Source: Berberis thunbergii | Taxonomy: Eukaryota > Streptophyta > Magnoliopsida > Ranunculales > Berberidaceae | Length of the DNA: 64,000 nucleotides | NCBI GenBank assembly: GCA_003290165.1 | Contig: QNQO01000196.1 | Location: forward strand, 682,001 to 746,000 | Reading direction: 5' to 3' | Shown: one piece after another, positions 35,197 through 48,261 of the stretch | Position numbering within the stretch: position 1 is the first letter of the stretch | Layout of the letters: every line of letters starts with the position of its first letter | The notes under the pieces: generated by a model | What the model saw: only the letters and a program-made list of their open reading frames with translations | What the model was told of the DNA's origin: nothing | Database searches by the model: none | Translations under genes and position numbers: made by a program

Positions 35197-36241
35197 TGAT
35201 AATACCCTGCACGATGCTCTTGACAGCTGATCCATGTGGATCTTTTTCAGTTCTTTGCCTTGTACAGAATAGTAGATGAGATTCAGATGATGATTAGAGT
35301 TATTTTCTCCTCGCTTTTGGCGAGATGAAACCCCATGTAACACTAACTTTATACTCATCCGAGGGATTATGAGTTCCCTGATGAGTTTTATACGAAGAAA
35401 TAGAAAATTTCAGGTTCTCATTTTGTTCTTGTCTAGGTTCTCCATTATACCTTTTTGTTCTGAATTAATCATACAAACAATGCCAAAAACAAAGCCTTGA
35501 AAAGCTCTTCCAGCATTTCTTATCAAACTTGGGGACATCGTCCTTGAACAATTTAACGAGGCTCCAGTCTTTGGCGGCTGAGAAAATGGACACATTGGGG
35601 ACTACTTGTTTACACTATCAAAAGTTGTGGACCTTTCAAACTCTTGTTTCTCCATTCAAAAGGGTTTGAGAAGACCCTTCTTTTTTCCCTCCATCCATTA
35701 TCCATTACTTACATGAATTTTGCTTCCGAAGTATATTTACAATATTTTTCATTAGATAGAAGATAGTCTAGTTCATAAAACTAAAGTAGTCTATATCCCA
35801 TACCTTTCCATGAAACAAACACCAGTTTCCCCTACCACTACACTTGTGATCCACACTATTTATCGGACTGTGATGTATGTGCAGTATTGACATCGCATTT
35901 AACTCACACATGATACATCATAGAAATGTCAAATTTCATCATAGATAACATTCTTTTCCTACCTCAAAACCAAATACAAGCAACAATTCATCAACTGTCC
36001 TTCATTACAATCAGTACAAAGGAATAATCCGCATCCATACTCCTTTCAACATCTAGCACCTCTTTGTTCATAGAATGTTCGACAATCATCTGACAAATAA
36101 ACTGACTTATACACTTCATAGACCACTTGTTACTAGCATCCTCACTGCCTTACTTAATAAGCAGGAACTATAAGTGATACAATTTCTGATATAAAAAAAA
36201 ATTACGAAATGGAGGAGAATGTAGGGTAAGAGAATAAGCAG
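35197..36241. other. Non-coding region inside the Pack-MULE
   Basis: Probable 3'-untranslated sequence of the SDP1 piece (plus) and of the exons at 36242-36560 (minus). No other exon recognised. Confidence 0.5.
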
Positions 36242-36560
36242 TCATCGAGCACCATTACCAATGAATTCTCCACCAGTATCCCATGGTCGAGTTTCAAAAG
36301 ACTTTCCCATCATACTGCGCTTCTTGTTTATTGTCCCATCTTCGCATCTGTACTCTGGAAAGTAGTCCAAAAATGACTTGTTTCCAAGTGTATGAACTCC
36401 ACTGAAGAGGAAGCTCCTCACCAAGTCCTGTCAATCAAAGAAATGTGTTATACACAATTATACTATTCAGTAATCAGAAATTTAACAAAGCTTATTCATA
36501 AAAATACCTCTGCGTCATTCTCTCCTATCAACCTTCTCAGAACAAGATAACCTGGATCCT
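36242..36560 (-). pseudogene. Two 3'-terminal exons of an unrecognised gene in the Pack-MULE
   Basis: Exon 36560-36508 (DPGYLVLRRLIGENDAE) splices in phase to 36427-36242 (LVRSFLFSGVHTLGNKSFLD, YFPEYRCEDGTINKKR, WDTGGEFIGNGAR, stop). Splice sites are good and the frame is open. I do not recognise the family. It lies downstream of the TTN5 exons on the same strand, so a TTN5-initiated transcript could run into it. Confidence 0.55.
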
Positions 36561-37070
36561 GGTTTCCAGAGAATAATCAGGTACAAGAATACAAAACAAA
36601 CACAACCCCTGTTGAAAATAGAAAGTAGGTTACACCCAGTAAAGGCTCTTGAATTATTCCAGCAGGCTACGGAATTTTGGCTTTTTTAAATAGGAAGTAA
36701 GTTTCACCCAGTTTTTTGTAGAACTACTCTTTTTTAGTTGGTTTCCAAATCAACTCCAATTACTTGGAATAAAATCCAAATAAAGCCACCAAAAAGCTAA
36801 TCTCCCTCTCCTAATAAGGTACTCGAGCATCCATAGATTGAAGAAAAATTCCTAGAGAATTTACCATCGTTCTTCTAGTTAGAGAAATTTCTCCTAATTG
36901 AAGATCCTCTTGTTGAAGAGTGTATAACGTTTTCGACTTGTGCGAACTCTTGTCTGAACCTATATTGTTCACAATATAATGGTTCAAACCTCAAGTAAGA
37001 TACACTTGAACCATAAAATGGTTGACGTATGTAAAAATTTCAATATGAAACAGGTAATGCAGTATTTTAC
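36561..37070. other. Intron-like junction region between two captured genes
   Basis: No exon of TTN5 exon 4 type was seen. The capture breakpoint between the two genes must lie here. Confidence 0.4.
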
Positions 37071-37778
37071 CTCTTCCTTCAAAAGATTATGGAGCTCCAT
37101 TTTGCAGTCTTCTAACCTTCTAGTGTCTGAACTATCCACCACCCACACCAAACCATCAGTCTGTTCGAAGTAGTTTCTCCAATAAGACCTTATAGTCTTT
37201 TGGCCACCAACGTCCCATATATTAAGGGTATACCTGAAATAAGGAACAACAATAACATTATCATCGACTCGTGTTCAAAGAAATTGAGGCTTGCAGCATG
37301 TGCAGGCACCCACCTCACCATTCAATTCTTAGCTTAACATGAACATTAACAAACAACTTATATCATACATTAACAAAGAAATTTAACACTTGATACAACC
37401 CCCACCCCTCGTCTCCTCCATGTGTGGATGTACCAAACAAGCAGTACAAAAACAAAACATATAACAAGAGAGTGTGGGAGAAGAAGGAGAATCTCACTTT
37501 TGGTAGACAATGGTCCTGATATTAAAATCCAATGTAGGACTGATGACGCTCGTGTCCTCGCCATTAATTAGCAGAACAATCGTGGTCTTCCCTGAGTTAT
37601 CAAGACCCCTATTTGATCAAACAGAACAACTAATTAACTAATTAATCCTAAAACTAAAAATTATTCTAAATTGAACTTTTGATGAAGAAGAATAAGGTCG
37701 GAGTATAACATACACCATTAGAATTCTCATCTCCTTCTCCTTCTTCTTGATCTTCCTGATGATGCTTAGAAGACCCAT
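37071..37778 (-). pseudogene. TTN5: First three exons of the ARL2-type GTPase TITAN5
   Basis: Exon 1, 37778-37716, MGLLSIIRKIKKKEKEMRIL. Exon 2, 37609-37498, [20 protein letters not shown] and [13 protein letters not shown]. Exon 3, 37233-37071, [20 protein letters not shown] and [23 protein letters not shown]2 proteins are small GTPases that regulate tubulin-folding cofactors. The P-loop (GxxxxGKT) and switch-II WDVGGQ are kept and the splice sites are intact. The conserved TLGFN has become TLDFN, and the last part with the NKxD guanine-specificity motif is missing. It is an N-terminal half, probably inactive as a GTPase. Confidence 0.9.
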
Positions 37779-38097
37779 TTCTTCAAACCCTAGAAAACAC
37801 ATAAAAACACAAATAGTGGATGCATTAAAGGTTTAAACTTTATAGAACAAAACACAAATTAGGACCTAATAGAGAAAACCCAGATCTTGATATCTATGAA
37901 CAAGTGATTGTTACAAAGAATGAGAGCAATTTCAACTCCCCATTGGGAAGAAGAAGAAGAGGGGTTGCAGCAAACATTAAAGAAAGACAAATTGAAGCTG
38001 AAAGTTTGGGTTTTTAGCGTTTTTGACAACTTACCCTCGATGAGAGATCGATCGTTTCGAGCAAAAATGAAAAAAATGGATGGATTGAGAGACTGAG

Positions 38098-38253
38098 AGA
38101 TACCTCCTTTTCTCCCCAAATATTTCGGTTCCCTCTTTTTTTCATTTTTTTTAATCGACATAGGAGCACGTGCGAGGGACGACACAGGACCACGTGCCTG
38201 GGAGGGTCCGTCCCATAGGGCGGGCTGTGAGGACGGGCCAGCTAGAATTTCTC
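38098..38253 (-). repeat. Right terminal inverted repeat of the Pack-MULE
   Basis: Inverted match of 32755-32905 with a slightly longer A/T tract. CACGTG cores lie at 38167-38172 and 38191-38196. Confidence 0.9.
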
Positions 38254-39339
38254 GATATCTGAACTATCTAATGGCTCTTCCCCAAATAAATAGTAAAAAG
38301 AGAAAGTATGTTTTCAACTCTAACTTTCCTTTCCATTTTGCCATCTACTATTCTTAATAATTACATTACATGTGAAACCAACAAACCAATGAACATGGTT
38401 AGAGGCATTTATCTTTTTAATTGAAAAAACTATTAGACATTTGTCTTCAGCCTATTTTTTTAATTCCAACTGATGCATCCAAATCTCGTCCTCCTGTGAG
38501 TTTGACCTACAAAATAGATGTTAGACTACCAAATACCACCTTTTGGTGGCCGAAGGCACTGTGATGCTTAAGTCAACAATTCTGTCGCAGAAGGAAGTAA
38601 ATCTGAACAGAACTCAGTTAAAGTTGCATACCTTGTTCGATTGTTCCATTTACCTTATATAATAGTCGCGGTTAATTCTCTGCGTAACTTAACCATATGA
38701 GGCGCAACGGAAGGATACGTTATTCGTAACAATCTGCTTCTTTATGAAGATGTATCCATCGAGGCGTAACTCCCTCCATGACTATTTTTTTATACAACGT
38801 TTCTCTTCTTTATGAGTGAACCCATTCGAGCCTGGATTCGGGCCTTAATTCTGATTTCTTTTAATGGGTCCTGATTAGGCTTTTCTGTTTGGTTTTTCCT
38901 TTTATTGGCTTTATGAACTGACCCAGTAGGAATGATACATGATCCTCATGGTAGATGATTTCTGCCACGTGTATGGCTATGATAACGGTCCATTTTGATG
39001 TATTATCAGCTACTCCCTCCTTAGTAAGTGGTATGGTGATGTGGACACTAACTTCTTAACGGTTGGACTTTCAATTCCATTATTGCATTGCATTTAATGT
39101 TGTCAGTAGCTTTTGTTGGGTTGGTGTCTCAATTTCTTGCTATCCCTTTCGTTTTTGGGCACATTTTTGGAATTTCGCATCACCATCATATCCCGCACGC
39201 CGTCCCATGAGCAGCCCCTTTGTTGCTTGACTTTATAAATGGGCATGATGGATTTGTTTTCCCTTTTTATGCTATCTGTGAAACTATGGTTTTTTTTCTT
39301 CCTTCGTCTTTTTCGTTCTCCTTACTTCTCCATTTTCTA
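38254..39339. other. No recognisable gene
   Basis: Possibly the LTR or leader of the gypsy-type element that follows, but no second copy is in the window to prove it. Confidence 0.4.
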
Positions 39340-41774
39340 GCGATGTCTGCTGGCAATAAACTAAGCGTCAAGGCACTAGCTGCTTGCGAAGCTTATTGTT
39401 CTCCCAAAAAACTTTTCAAGCAATGTTGGACAACCTTCGTTCTGACTAAAATTTGCCACCCAACCTCGAGATTATTTTGTCTAGACAAAATGATAGTCCT
39501 TGTCGTCCAAGTTTCGGGTATATTGCATTATATCCGTGCATGTTCTTTTTTGGCCTTCGATTGCTAGTTCTGGAGCTGTTTTGTGAGTATCTGGATTTTT
39601 TTGCATTCCTCCTACCCAAATGGGTCCTAATGGTTGGAGGTTCATGGTTTCTTCTTACATGAGGGCTATTTTATTCGGCATTCCTTTGACTGTTAAAGTT
39701 CTACATTCGGTGGGTGGTTTGATGGTGACCAAGGATATTTACTTCCTCCGTTCTCTTGGCAGCTTAATGATGACATCCGATATTGGTCGAGGTCTTGGTT
39801 TTATGCTTCTATTAACTATGGCTACTTCCAATTGCAATGTCGTCTAATTTTGCGGTCGGTCTAAGTTCCTAATAAACTGAAGGATCTACAGTTAACTGCG
39901 AAAGAGCGAAGGGTCGGTGACCAATTCTTGAAGCTGCTTTTGTTCCTTGTGGAGGCATTTCTCTCTGAGGACATCTTCGAGCATAGCGATTTGTACACTA
40001 TGAACGAAGCAGAACGTGCCTTGCTTACTGGGTCCCGTGCTGAGGAAATTGTCGTTCGTGCTACTCTTACTGGCGTTAGTAGTACTAGCATTGATTGGGA
40101 ACTGAGTTCAGACAGGCATGTTACGAATCTCGATGCTTCTGTCTGCGTCAATGTCATTGGCCCGGCTTCCAAGAAGAGGAAGCTTTCGTGGCTCGCTAAT
40201 TCGTCAAAGAAACAATTGTTTGTAGACCCTAGTCGTGTTCCAAAGAAGAAATGACTCTCTACTCGTGGTGCTACTTGAACTGCATCTCGCTCGAGTTCTT
40301 CTGGCAAAGATGTTACGGAAAAGGATCGTGTATCCCTCGAGAAGGTTGAGGAGATGAGGTTGGTGTTGGAGAGGAGCGAGAAAAAGATTACTCGTCTGTT
40401 GGATGATAATGAAAATAGGCTTCTTTCCGCCTATGGTGTTTCAAACGTTACTAATTGGTCTAACGATTATCATTGAGCTATCGATGACAAGATGCTCCAG
40501 ATGGCGGTGGATCAATCTAAAAAGGTTGTCGGTAGTGGTCATAATTCTGAAGTTTTTCCGCCTCGGTCTCCTTCCATGTGTCATCAATGCGGCCAAATTC
40601 TTAGTTTCTTTTTTCACTCATTTGGAGTCTTCTGCTCCTGCTGCCACTACTACTTGTTCTGTGTTGGGAAGGCATAATTGGTTTTTTTGTTGTTACCACC
40701 ATTTTGCTTGCCCTTTCGGTTGTTAGGGTTGGTTCCTCTTTACTTTCAGATCCCCGTGTTCTTCATCCATGGATTAGCTGGACTGAGTCTAGCTCGAAAG
40801 ATATCTGTATCAAATCAAACGTAAAGTTTTTCTAGTTTACTCAGTTTGACGTGCAAGATGGTGCGCGCAAATTGATAAATGAATGGCACAAGCGGTCAGT
40901 AAAAAACCTTCAGTGCCCGTATTGGATCTGAGTGCTCATATTAATTACCGTCTAAAGCAGATAATGGACAGGATGAATCATCTCACTTATGTGGGGGTGA
41001 AGGGCTCGGTTTATCAAGATGGTCATGATCAGGTGGCTTTTTGGAGAGAAAGTTGGCAGTGCTGTTGCGGATATTTTTTCACGTCCTTTTTGAATTCGAC
41101 GTGTTGAATGCACGATGCACAGAATTAGAAAACGTTGTCGGGGCTACTCGGGCCTTGTTGATTGAAGCAGAAGGTGCGCGGGATAAGTCTTCATTTGAGC
41201 TCAAGTCCTTGAGGACCAAGTTGGATGGGGTTTGTGCCTGTTTGTGTGATGTGGAGAAGGAGATGTTTGCCGAGAAGGCAACTTATGATGAGGTTGCATG
41301 TGTTGTGATTGAGCAATCCGTTAATCGTGACATTGCTGAGAAATGGGTGAAAAAGTTTCAAATGTGTTTGACGAGGTCAAGGCAGACACTTTTGTGATGC
41401 TTACCACCATTGAGGGACGACTTGTTGTGGCTAAAAATGAACTTGCTATAGCCAAGGACAAGCTTCGCATTGTAGAGGCGAAAGATTGGAAGCAAGTTGT
41501 TGATGGGCGGATTGAGCTTCTTGATTATATCGAGGGGCTCGGTGTTGATTTGTCTAAGTACTACCACTTGGCTGATCAAGTTTTCGAAGATGGTGACGGT
41601 GAAGAAAGTGTCCTGGACTCTTTGAGCCCTCCAGTGGTTGAAGAGCCATTGCTTCATTCTCCTTCCGAAGAAAGACCTTCGCCTCCTCTTGCAGATGATG
41701 TGGCCAACGATGTTGTGGTTGCCTCTGTTTTATCTCCTAGTCTTTTATCTTCTTCCTTGGATGTAACAGAATAG
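39340..41774 (+). pseudogene. Gypsy-type gag-like protein (Transposase_28-type), degenerate
   Basis: Starts MSAGNKLSVKALAACEAY and, across frame changes, reads NLPPNLEIILSRQND, PNGWRFMVSSYMRAILFGIP and SDIGRGLGFMLL. This matches the plant 'putative gypsy type transposon' domain. The C-terminal part (41041-41774) is a long coiled coil (ELENVVGATRALLIEAEGAR, VAKNELAIAKDKLRIVEAKD) with an acidic proline-rich tail. Many stops and frameshifts. No polymerase follows. Confidence 0.65.
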
Positions 41775-42059
41775 TTTTATTAATGAAAAAAAACTCTCCT
41801 TCTTGGTATTCTTATTTGCATGTTTTTTCATCATAATCGTAATTTGTCTTGTTGACTCGTTGTACTGTTGCTTATACCTTTTTTAGGTTAGTCGTAGTTG
41901 TTGAAGTAAGTTGCACTGCATATCTCCAATTTAATTTTTTCGACTGGCCAGGGGGGGCTTTACGGCTACATTTTGTATCATGTCTTAATTTCTTGATCTT
42001 AATTCCTTTATGGCTACTTTTATGCTTTATTGCATTAGTTTCCTAGAAGTGGGTTGACT

Positions 42060-42990
42060 TTATCCTTTCTTCCTGATGTGTAGGAGCTTTATTCGAGCAA
42101 GTTGACTTTTCCATCTCAACTTTTACTTCATATTGGTTGTCCCGAAGTTTTTATGAGTAAATTGGTTCATTTGTCCAATTTTTACTTCGTTTGTTCGACA
42201 TATCAGTCAACCCGAAGTTCCTTATTTGACTAAGTTGACTCGTTCGACCAATTTTTACTTCGTTGGTTTGAGGTATTAGTCAAAACGAAGTTTTTTATTT
42301 GAATGTTGACTTGTTCGTCCAACTCCAACTTTGTTGGTTTGACGTATTAGTCAACCTGAAATTTTTTATTTGAATAAGTTGACTCGTTCATCCAACTCCC
42401 ACTTCGTTGGTTTGACATAGTCAACCTTAAGTTGACTCATCCATCCAACTTTTACTTCGTTGGTCTGACGTACTAGTCAACTTGAAGTTCTTCAATTGAA
42501 AAAGTTGACTCGTTCATCCAACTTTTATTTCGCTGGTTTGACGTACTAGTCAATCCGAAGTTGTTTTTTTATTAAGTTGACTTGTTCGTCTAACTTTTAC
42601 TTCATTGGTCTGACGTACTAGTTGACCTGAAGTTCTTCAATTGAGTAAGTTGAATCGTTGGTCAAACTTTTACTTCGTTGGTTTGACGTACTAGTCAACC
42701 CAAAGTTCTTTATTTGAATAAGTTGACACGTTCGTCCAACTTCTACTTCGTAGGTTTGACGTGCCAATCAACCAGAAGTCTTTATATGAATAAGTTGATT
42801 CTCGTCAAACTTTTACTTCATTGGTTTGATGTACTAGTCATCCCGAAGTTTTTTTTTATTTGAGTAAGTTGACTCATTCGTTCAACTCTCACTTCGTTGG
42901 TTTGACGTACTAGTCAACCCGAAGTTCTTTTTATTTTAGTAGGTTGACTCGTTCGTCCAACTTTCACTTCGTGGTTAATCAAACTAAAAG
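42060..42990. repeat. Large minisatellite, unit about 70-80 bp
   Basis: About a dozen degenerate tandem units of the form AAGTTGACTCGTTCGTCCAA, CTTTTACTTCGTTGGTTTGA, CGTACTAGTCAACCCGAAGT, TCTTTATTTGAAT. GTTGAC and GTCAAC are partly complementary, so each unit can fold on itself. Confidence 0.9.
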
Positions 42991-43429
42991 TTTATTGTAT
43001 ATGTATGACTCGTGTCCTGATTTTTTTTGGCTTGATATGTTGATTGCTCCGTATTATTGAACTTTGATGCCTTTATTCTGTTGTTCATGGCGGATATGGG
43101 GAATCCTAACTTGTAGTTTTATTGATATTCCCTTCTCGGGTATTCTGACCAACCCTAGTGGTTATTTTTCTTGAAAAATTATGCTAGGTTGTAGAGTGGT
43201 TTGCTTCACCCTTCTGACCTTTGCTTGATTGATGTCGATCCTCATGTTGTTAGAGGATTTCGTCCTTGTTGCTTTGTCTCGCATCACCTATGTCTTCAAG
43301 TTGCCGGATTTGCTATTGGTTTCATTTGTTTGTTATGTCTCGTTGTTAATTGGATATGTTATTGTAGCAAATGGACTCGAGGTGCTTTCTGACTCGGTAA
43401 CTGAGTAGTGTTGAATTGTCCGATCATGC
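42991..43429. other. No recognisable gene
   Basis: T-rich spacer after the minisatellite. Confidence 0.4.
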
Positions 43430-43540
43430 TCACATCAGCGCCAAACCATCCAATCATGCTCGCATCAGTGCCAAATTATCAAATCATGCTCACATCAGTG
43501 CCAAATTTTCCAATCATGTTTGCATCAGCACCAACTGCTG
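43425..43540. repeat. Short tandem repeat, unit about 36 bp
   Basis: Four units of AATCATGCTCACATCAGTGC followed by CAAATTNTC-type sequence. Confidence 0.8.
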
Positions 43541-43879
43541 AGGTTTAATTGAGTCTATTGTCTTCAATTTCGTCATTGGCAATTCGGGTCAGGCTTGCAA
43601 CTGTCAGTAGGGTCTTTGAATTGGGTTAGTTGATTGTTACAAGCGTGTCCATGTTCTTTTACCATGAATCGGTATGTTGGTTAGTATGCCTTTGTTCAGC
43701 GTTAATATTCCTACTTCGATATAGATCAGCTTGAGTGGGTGGTGTTTATGGTTGCTTCTTCAGTTGGGTTGATCGTTTTAGTCCTTTCGGCTATCCAGTT
43801 TAGGGCGTATATTAGTTCCCTCGGTTGTGCTTTTGATCCTGTAGTGGTGTTTGCCTTTTCTTTTCCTTTGAGTTGTTTG

Positions 43880-44960
43880 TTTGGCATTCCGATGAATTCA
43901 TTGAGTCGTCCTCTCTGAACCCAATGCTCAATTTCATCTTTTAGATTGTAGTAGTCTTTGGCATCGTGCCAGTGATCCTTGTGGAAGAAATAGTACTTGT
44001 TTTATCTCTCCCTTATGGGTTTCATCTAATTCTGAGTGGCCAGTTGACGTCTTCCCATTTTTCCATTTGTTTCAGTATATTGTTCCGGCTCGTTTTCAAG
44101 GCTATGTATGGTATGTATGTCTTTTTCGTCACACTAGTTACCTGCTCAGGTCTGGGCCTTGCTGACTACAACTTTTTAGACTCTTTTCGGTTGAATTTGG
44201 GCCTACCATTGGTCCAATGCCTCTTTGACTGAATACTATCCTCTCAGGGTTCGTTGCCTCTTCTTATTTCCTCCCTTATTTTTTGCTTCTTTGAGTGGTT
44301 TTTTCTTACGTGGTCATTTTTCTTCCTGGCAGTTTTCATCTCCTTACGAGTAATGTGTTTTTGGGCAGTTTTCAACAGGATCGCCATGCTTTTTGTGGGT
44401 TCCAGGTTGAGAGCATAAAAAAGGGTCTTCTTTTCAGTCCGGCGATGACACTAACAGTGGTCATGTCGTTGTTTCCGTCGATCATTGTCAGCTTGTTAGT
44501 GAAATGAGTGACATATTCCCTTATCATCTCCTCGAGCTTCTGTTTGATGTGAAGGAGGTAGTGTGGTCATTTTTCTCATTTGCCAACTTTCGATGAATCT
44601 TGTGATAAAGGAGGTGGCTAGTGCTTGAAAGGAGTCTGTTGACCTCGATGGAAAGTTGTTGAACTAGTTCATTTTTGTCGAGATAAGACTAGTAAATATA
44701 TTCTGCATAGGATGGAATTTGTATTCTCCTTGAACGCCATCATGTTGTGAAAATGTCACAAATGATCTGTTGGGTCGGTGGTGCCATCATATGCCTCGAA
44801 CTTTGGTGGGGTAAACTTCTTTGGCATGGGAGTTATCATGAGGGCATTAGAGAATGGCAGCTTGGCTAGCTCGTACAATACATTGGTTCCATGACTTCAA
44901 TCCTGAACGGGATTTCAATAGGTGTTCTATTACTCTGTGGAGTCTTACCTTTGAGAAGTT
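43880..44960 (-). pseudogene. Ty3/gypsy gag fragment, degenerate
   Basis: Minus-strand translation gives LAKLPFSNALMITPMPKKFT, PPKFEAYDGTTDPTDHL, then YLLHIKQKLEEMIREYVTHF, and at 43980-43920 KYYFFHKDHWHDAKDYYNLK, DEIEHW. These are the capsid region and the HxxxHGH...DCxxLK motif before the protease in plant gypsy gag. Stops (for example after DHL) and frame changes are frequent. Confidence 0.75.
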
Positions 44961-45112
44961 CATTGCTTTTGAGATTTCCTTGTTAAGGTTTTACGCATGA
45001 GAACCTTGTTGTGGTTTTACGCATGAGAACGCTGACTAGGCTCCCATTTCCTACAACATCGACATTCGTGCGCAGTAAACTAGGCATCGAGGTGAACCAG
45101 AAGTCGTCGTCA

Positions 45113-45357
45113 CACTACACCATAAATGGCCATTAGCAACGGTTTTAAACCGTGGGGGTAACCCATTGGCACGGCTTAGAACCGTGGGCTGTATGGGCAT
45201 CACTAAATCCTCAGTAACGGCTAAAAATCGTGGCAAGTCCTAGCCACGGTTATAAGCCGTTGCAAAGGTTTTAGCCACGGTTTTAAGCCGTGGCAAGTCA
45301 TGGCCATGGCTCTGAGCAATTGCAATAGTTAGCCATGGTTTTAAGCCGTGGCAAATT
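45113..45357. repeat. Left terminal and subterminal repeats of Pack-CACTA B
   Basis: Units of TAGCCACGGTTTTAAGCCGTGGC in both orientations after the CACTACACC terminus. Confidence 0.9.
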
Positions 45358-45532
45358 TTTTTTTTTTTGCTATCAAATGACTTTTTATTACATCTTATAA
45401 GTTTTATTTCTAGAAAATAAAAATTTTAATGTGCCAAACTTAAACGAATAGAGGCAAAGTAATGTAATTAATAAGATTATACAATTACATCAAATGTGCC
45501 AAACTTTGTTTCATGCTGTGCACGTTTTGTCA

Positions 45533-46518
<986 letters not shown>

Positions 46519-47532
46519 CTGCACAATTAATTTACACATATCAGTGTCTGCGACAATAAAGGAGAGAAATCAAATGATTCATGGGACTTGAAGAACATTA
46601 GATCTCTAGGTATTTAGCAATCTACAGTAATGAAGCAACCATATTTTAGACAATCTGTCATTTTACACTGTTTGGAATTTTTCATCTTTCTCTCTCTCTC
46701 CCTCTCATGTTATATACAACCTACATGCTGAGTCTTCTTTCTTTGATCAATTAAAAAGAAGGAAAGAACTCTACAGGTTAATTATGTTATCTGCTAACTT
46801 TTTCAAAATTCATCCGCATATATCAATATGGAATACCGAATCTTCTTGGTATAAAGGTTCATGTATACCTTTTCACTTTCATGAAAGTGTCACCTCAGAC
46901 TGTTAATATAAGGTGCCAAAACACATTATGATATCTATATTGATGCAGTCAATAATGTATCAGATCAAAGCTAAAAGCCAAATCACAAACTTACTTTTCC
47001 TAATAATATAATGTATCTGATATATTGTAGTTTGTGAACTGATAATAATCTCAACAGAGCAAAGCCAAAAGCTGAACACAAGTTTAAAGAATTGCAACAT
47101 TTTCCTAATTTAATGCATTGCACTTACAATATAGTACAATTCAATGAAAATATTTAATTTAATGCATTGGACATGGAGTGTACGAGTACCATCAAATTAA
47201 AATATATTCTTTAACAACATTACCTCCTAAGAAGTTTAGAAAAGTTTTCACTTTTTGTTTTGCAAGGCAGGTCATGTGGAAGAACATGGATCAGAATATG
47301 ACAAATCACAATCAGCAGAAGAAGAAAAAAACTAACAGCAGAAGAAAAAAAAAAGCAATAGAGTGCATCAGGATGGACCACTCTGTCAAAACAGAGCGTG
47401 CTGTCAAGTGTATTCAAAATATCAAACATTATAAAAATCACGATCTAACTTTTTCATATGACTTCAGATCAAGTTGAAAGTATGATGAGAGAGCTATCAA
47501 ATGTCTCGAAACTACAGAGGAACGACACTAAC
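46519..47532. other. Intron-like junction region in Pack-CACTA B
   Basis: No exon recognised between the MOR1 and aminotransferase pieces. Confidence 0.4.
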
Positions 47533-47618
47533 CACTCCATCCCAAAAGCCTGACTTCTCCAAAGGATTCAGAATGTCCACGGGATCAACAAGTTCATACT
47601 CATCTATTTCCTGGGGAA
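47533..47618 (-). pseudogene. MOR1: Captured exon of MOR1 (XMAP215-type microtubule protein)
   Basis: The exon after CTGTCAG encodes EIDEYELVDPVDILNPLEKS and GFWDGV, the start of a TOG domain in the plant XMAP215 orthologue MOR1/GEM1, which speeds microtubule growth. Only this exon is present. The donor is followed by unrelated sequence. Confidence 0.8.
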
Positions 47619-47696
47619 CTGACAGAAAAAGGCTCAAATGAATTGCCGAAAAACTAATATTATTTTGAGGAATGACAACAATGTTAAATATGGAAC

Positions 47697-47939
47697 CTGC
47701 AGCAGGTTTTCCAACCCTGGGAGCACAATCTACCACACATCAAGCACAATGTTGGCTCATCCTGGGGTGTTTTGCATTCTAGACACTGTTGTTTTATATA
47801 CCTGATGACACAACACAATTCAGTTTATAAGCATAAAGAAAGGGATAAGCTTCAAATGCAAATCAGACGAGGAACAGGCCAAACCTCTGTAGGAGATCAT
47901 GGTAAACGTGAGGAAGCTGCATCAATTTAAAAGGAACAA
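47697..47939 (-). pseudogene. PRT6: Two captured exons of the N-degron E3 ligase PRT6
   Basis: Exon 47939-47885 (VPFKLMQLPHVYHDLLQR) splices in phase to 47801-47697 (YIKQQCLECKTPQDEPTLCL, MCGRLCSQGWKTCC). This is the C-terminal cysteine-rich region of plant PRT6/UBR-type ligases, which recognise basic N-termini and control hypoxia responses. Frames are intact, but the rest of this very large protein is absent. Confidence 0.75.
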
Positions 47940-47970
47940 CTGGAGTGGAGTGTAACACAAGTCCACAGTT

Positions 47971-48261
47971 TCAAACTTCAGAATCCTCACAGAATTGACG
48001 GAACCCCTTTAAACAGACATTAAGAACCGCTTTTTTCTTAAAAATAACTTCTAAACTGGGAATTTGAAACATGTGCTCTAGCTCTTCCACTAGATTAAGA
48101 TCTACTGGGGGGCCAGCAATACTATCTGACATTTTTGTTGTCACATGGAATACTTGTTCGGTGGCTCGACATGCATTGGCTGAGAAGGGAAGATGTTCAA
48201 AGTAGCTGGCCGGATACCTGAGTTCTCTGCATACATCATAACATCCATTAACAACTATCAA
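47971..48261 (-). other. Possible exon of an unrecognised gene
   Basis: A 96-codon frame ends just upstream of the PRT6 exon and includes GPPVDLNLVEELEHMFQIPS and KAVLNVCLKGFRQF. It may be an exon or chance. No family recognised. Confidence 0.3.

Larger units (their letters stand above)
32755..38253. mobile_element. Pack-MULE carrying SDP1, TTN5 and a third gene fragment
   Basis: Long terminal inverted repeats (left 32755 to about 32905, right about 38098-38253) share AATTCTAGCTGGCCCGTCCT and the following sequence through GGGACGGACCCTCCCAGGCA to GGGGAGAAAAGGAGGTA with few differences. The flanks GATATATGA (32746-32754) and GATATCTGA (38254-38262) form a 9-bp duplication with one mismatch. 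No MURA transposase is present. The 5.5-kb interior holds intron-containing fragments of three unrelated genes on both strands, the definition of a Pack-MULE. Confidence 0.92.

Noticed and set aside
37071..37778. Intact TTN5/ARL2 gene
   Set aside because: Exons after the third, with the NKxD motif, are missing; TLGFN is changed to TLDFN; and the piece lies between MULE ends.
42060..43540. CRISPR-like array
   Set aside because: Plant nuclear context; the repeats are long and contiguous minisatellite units without unique spacers.
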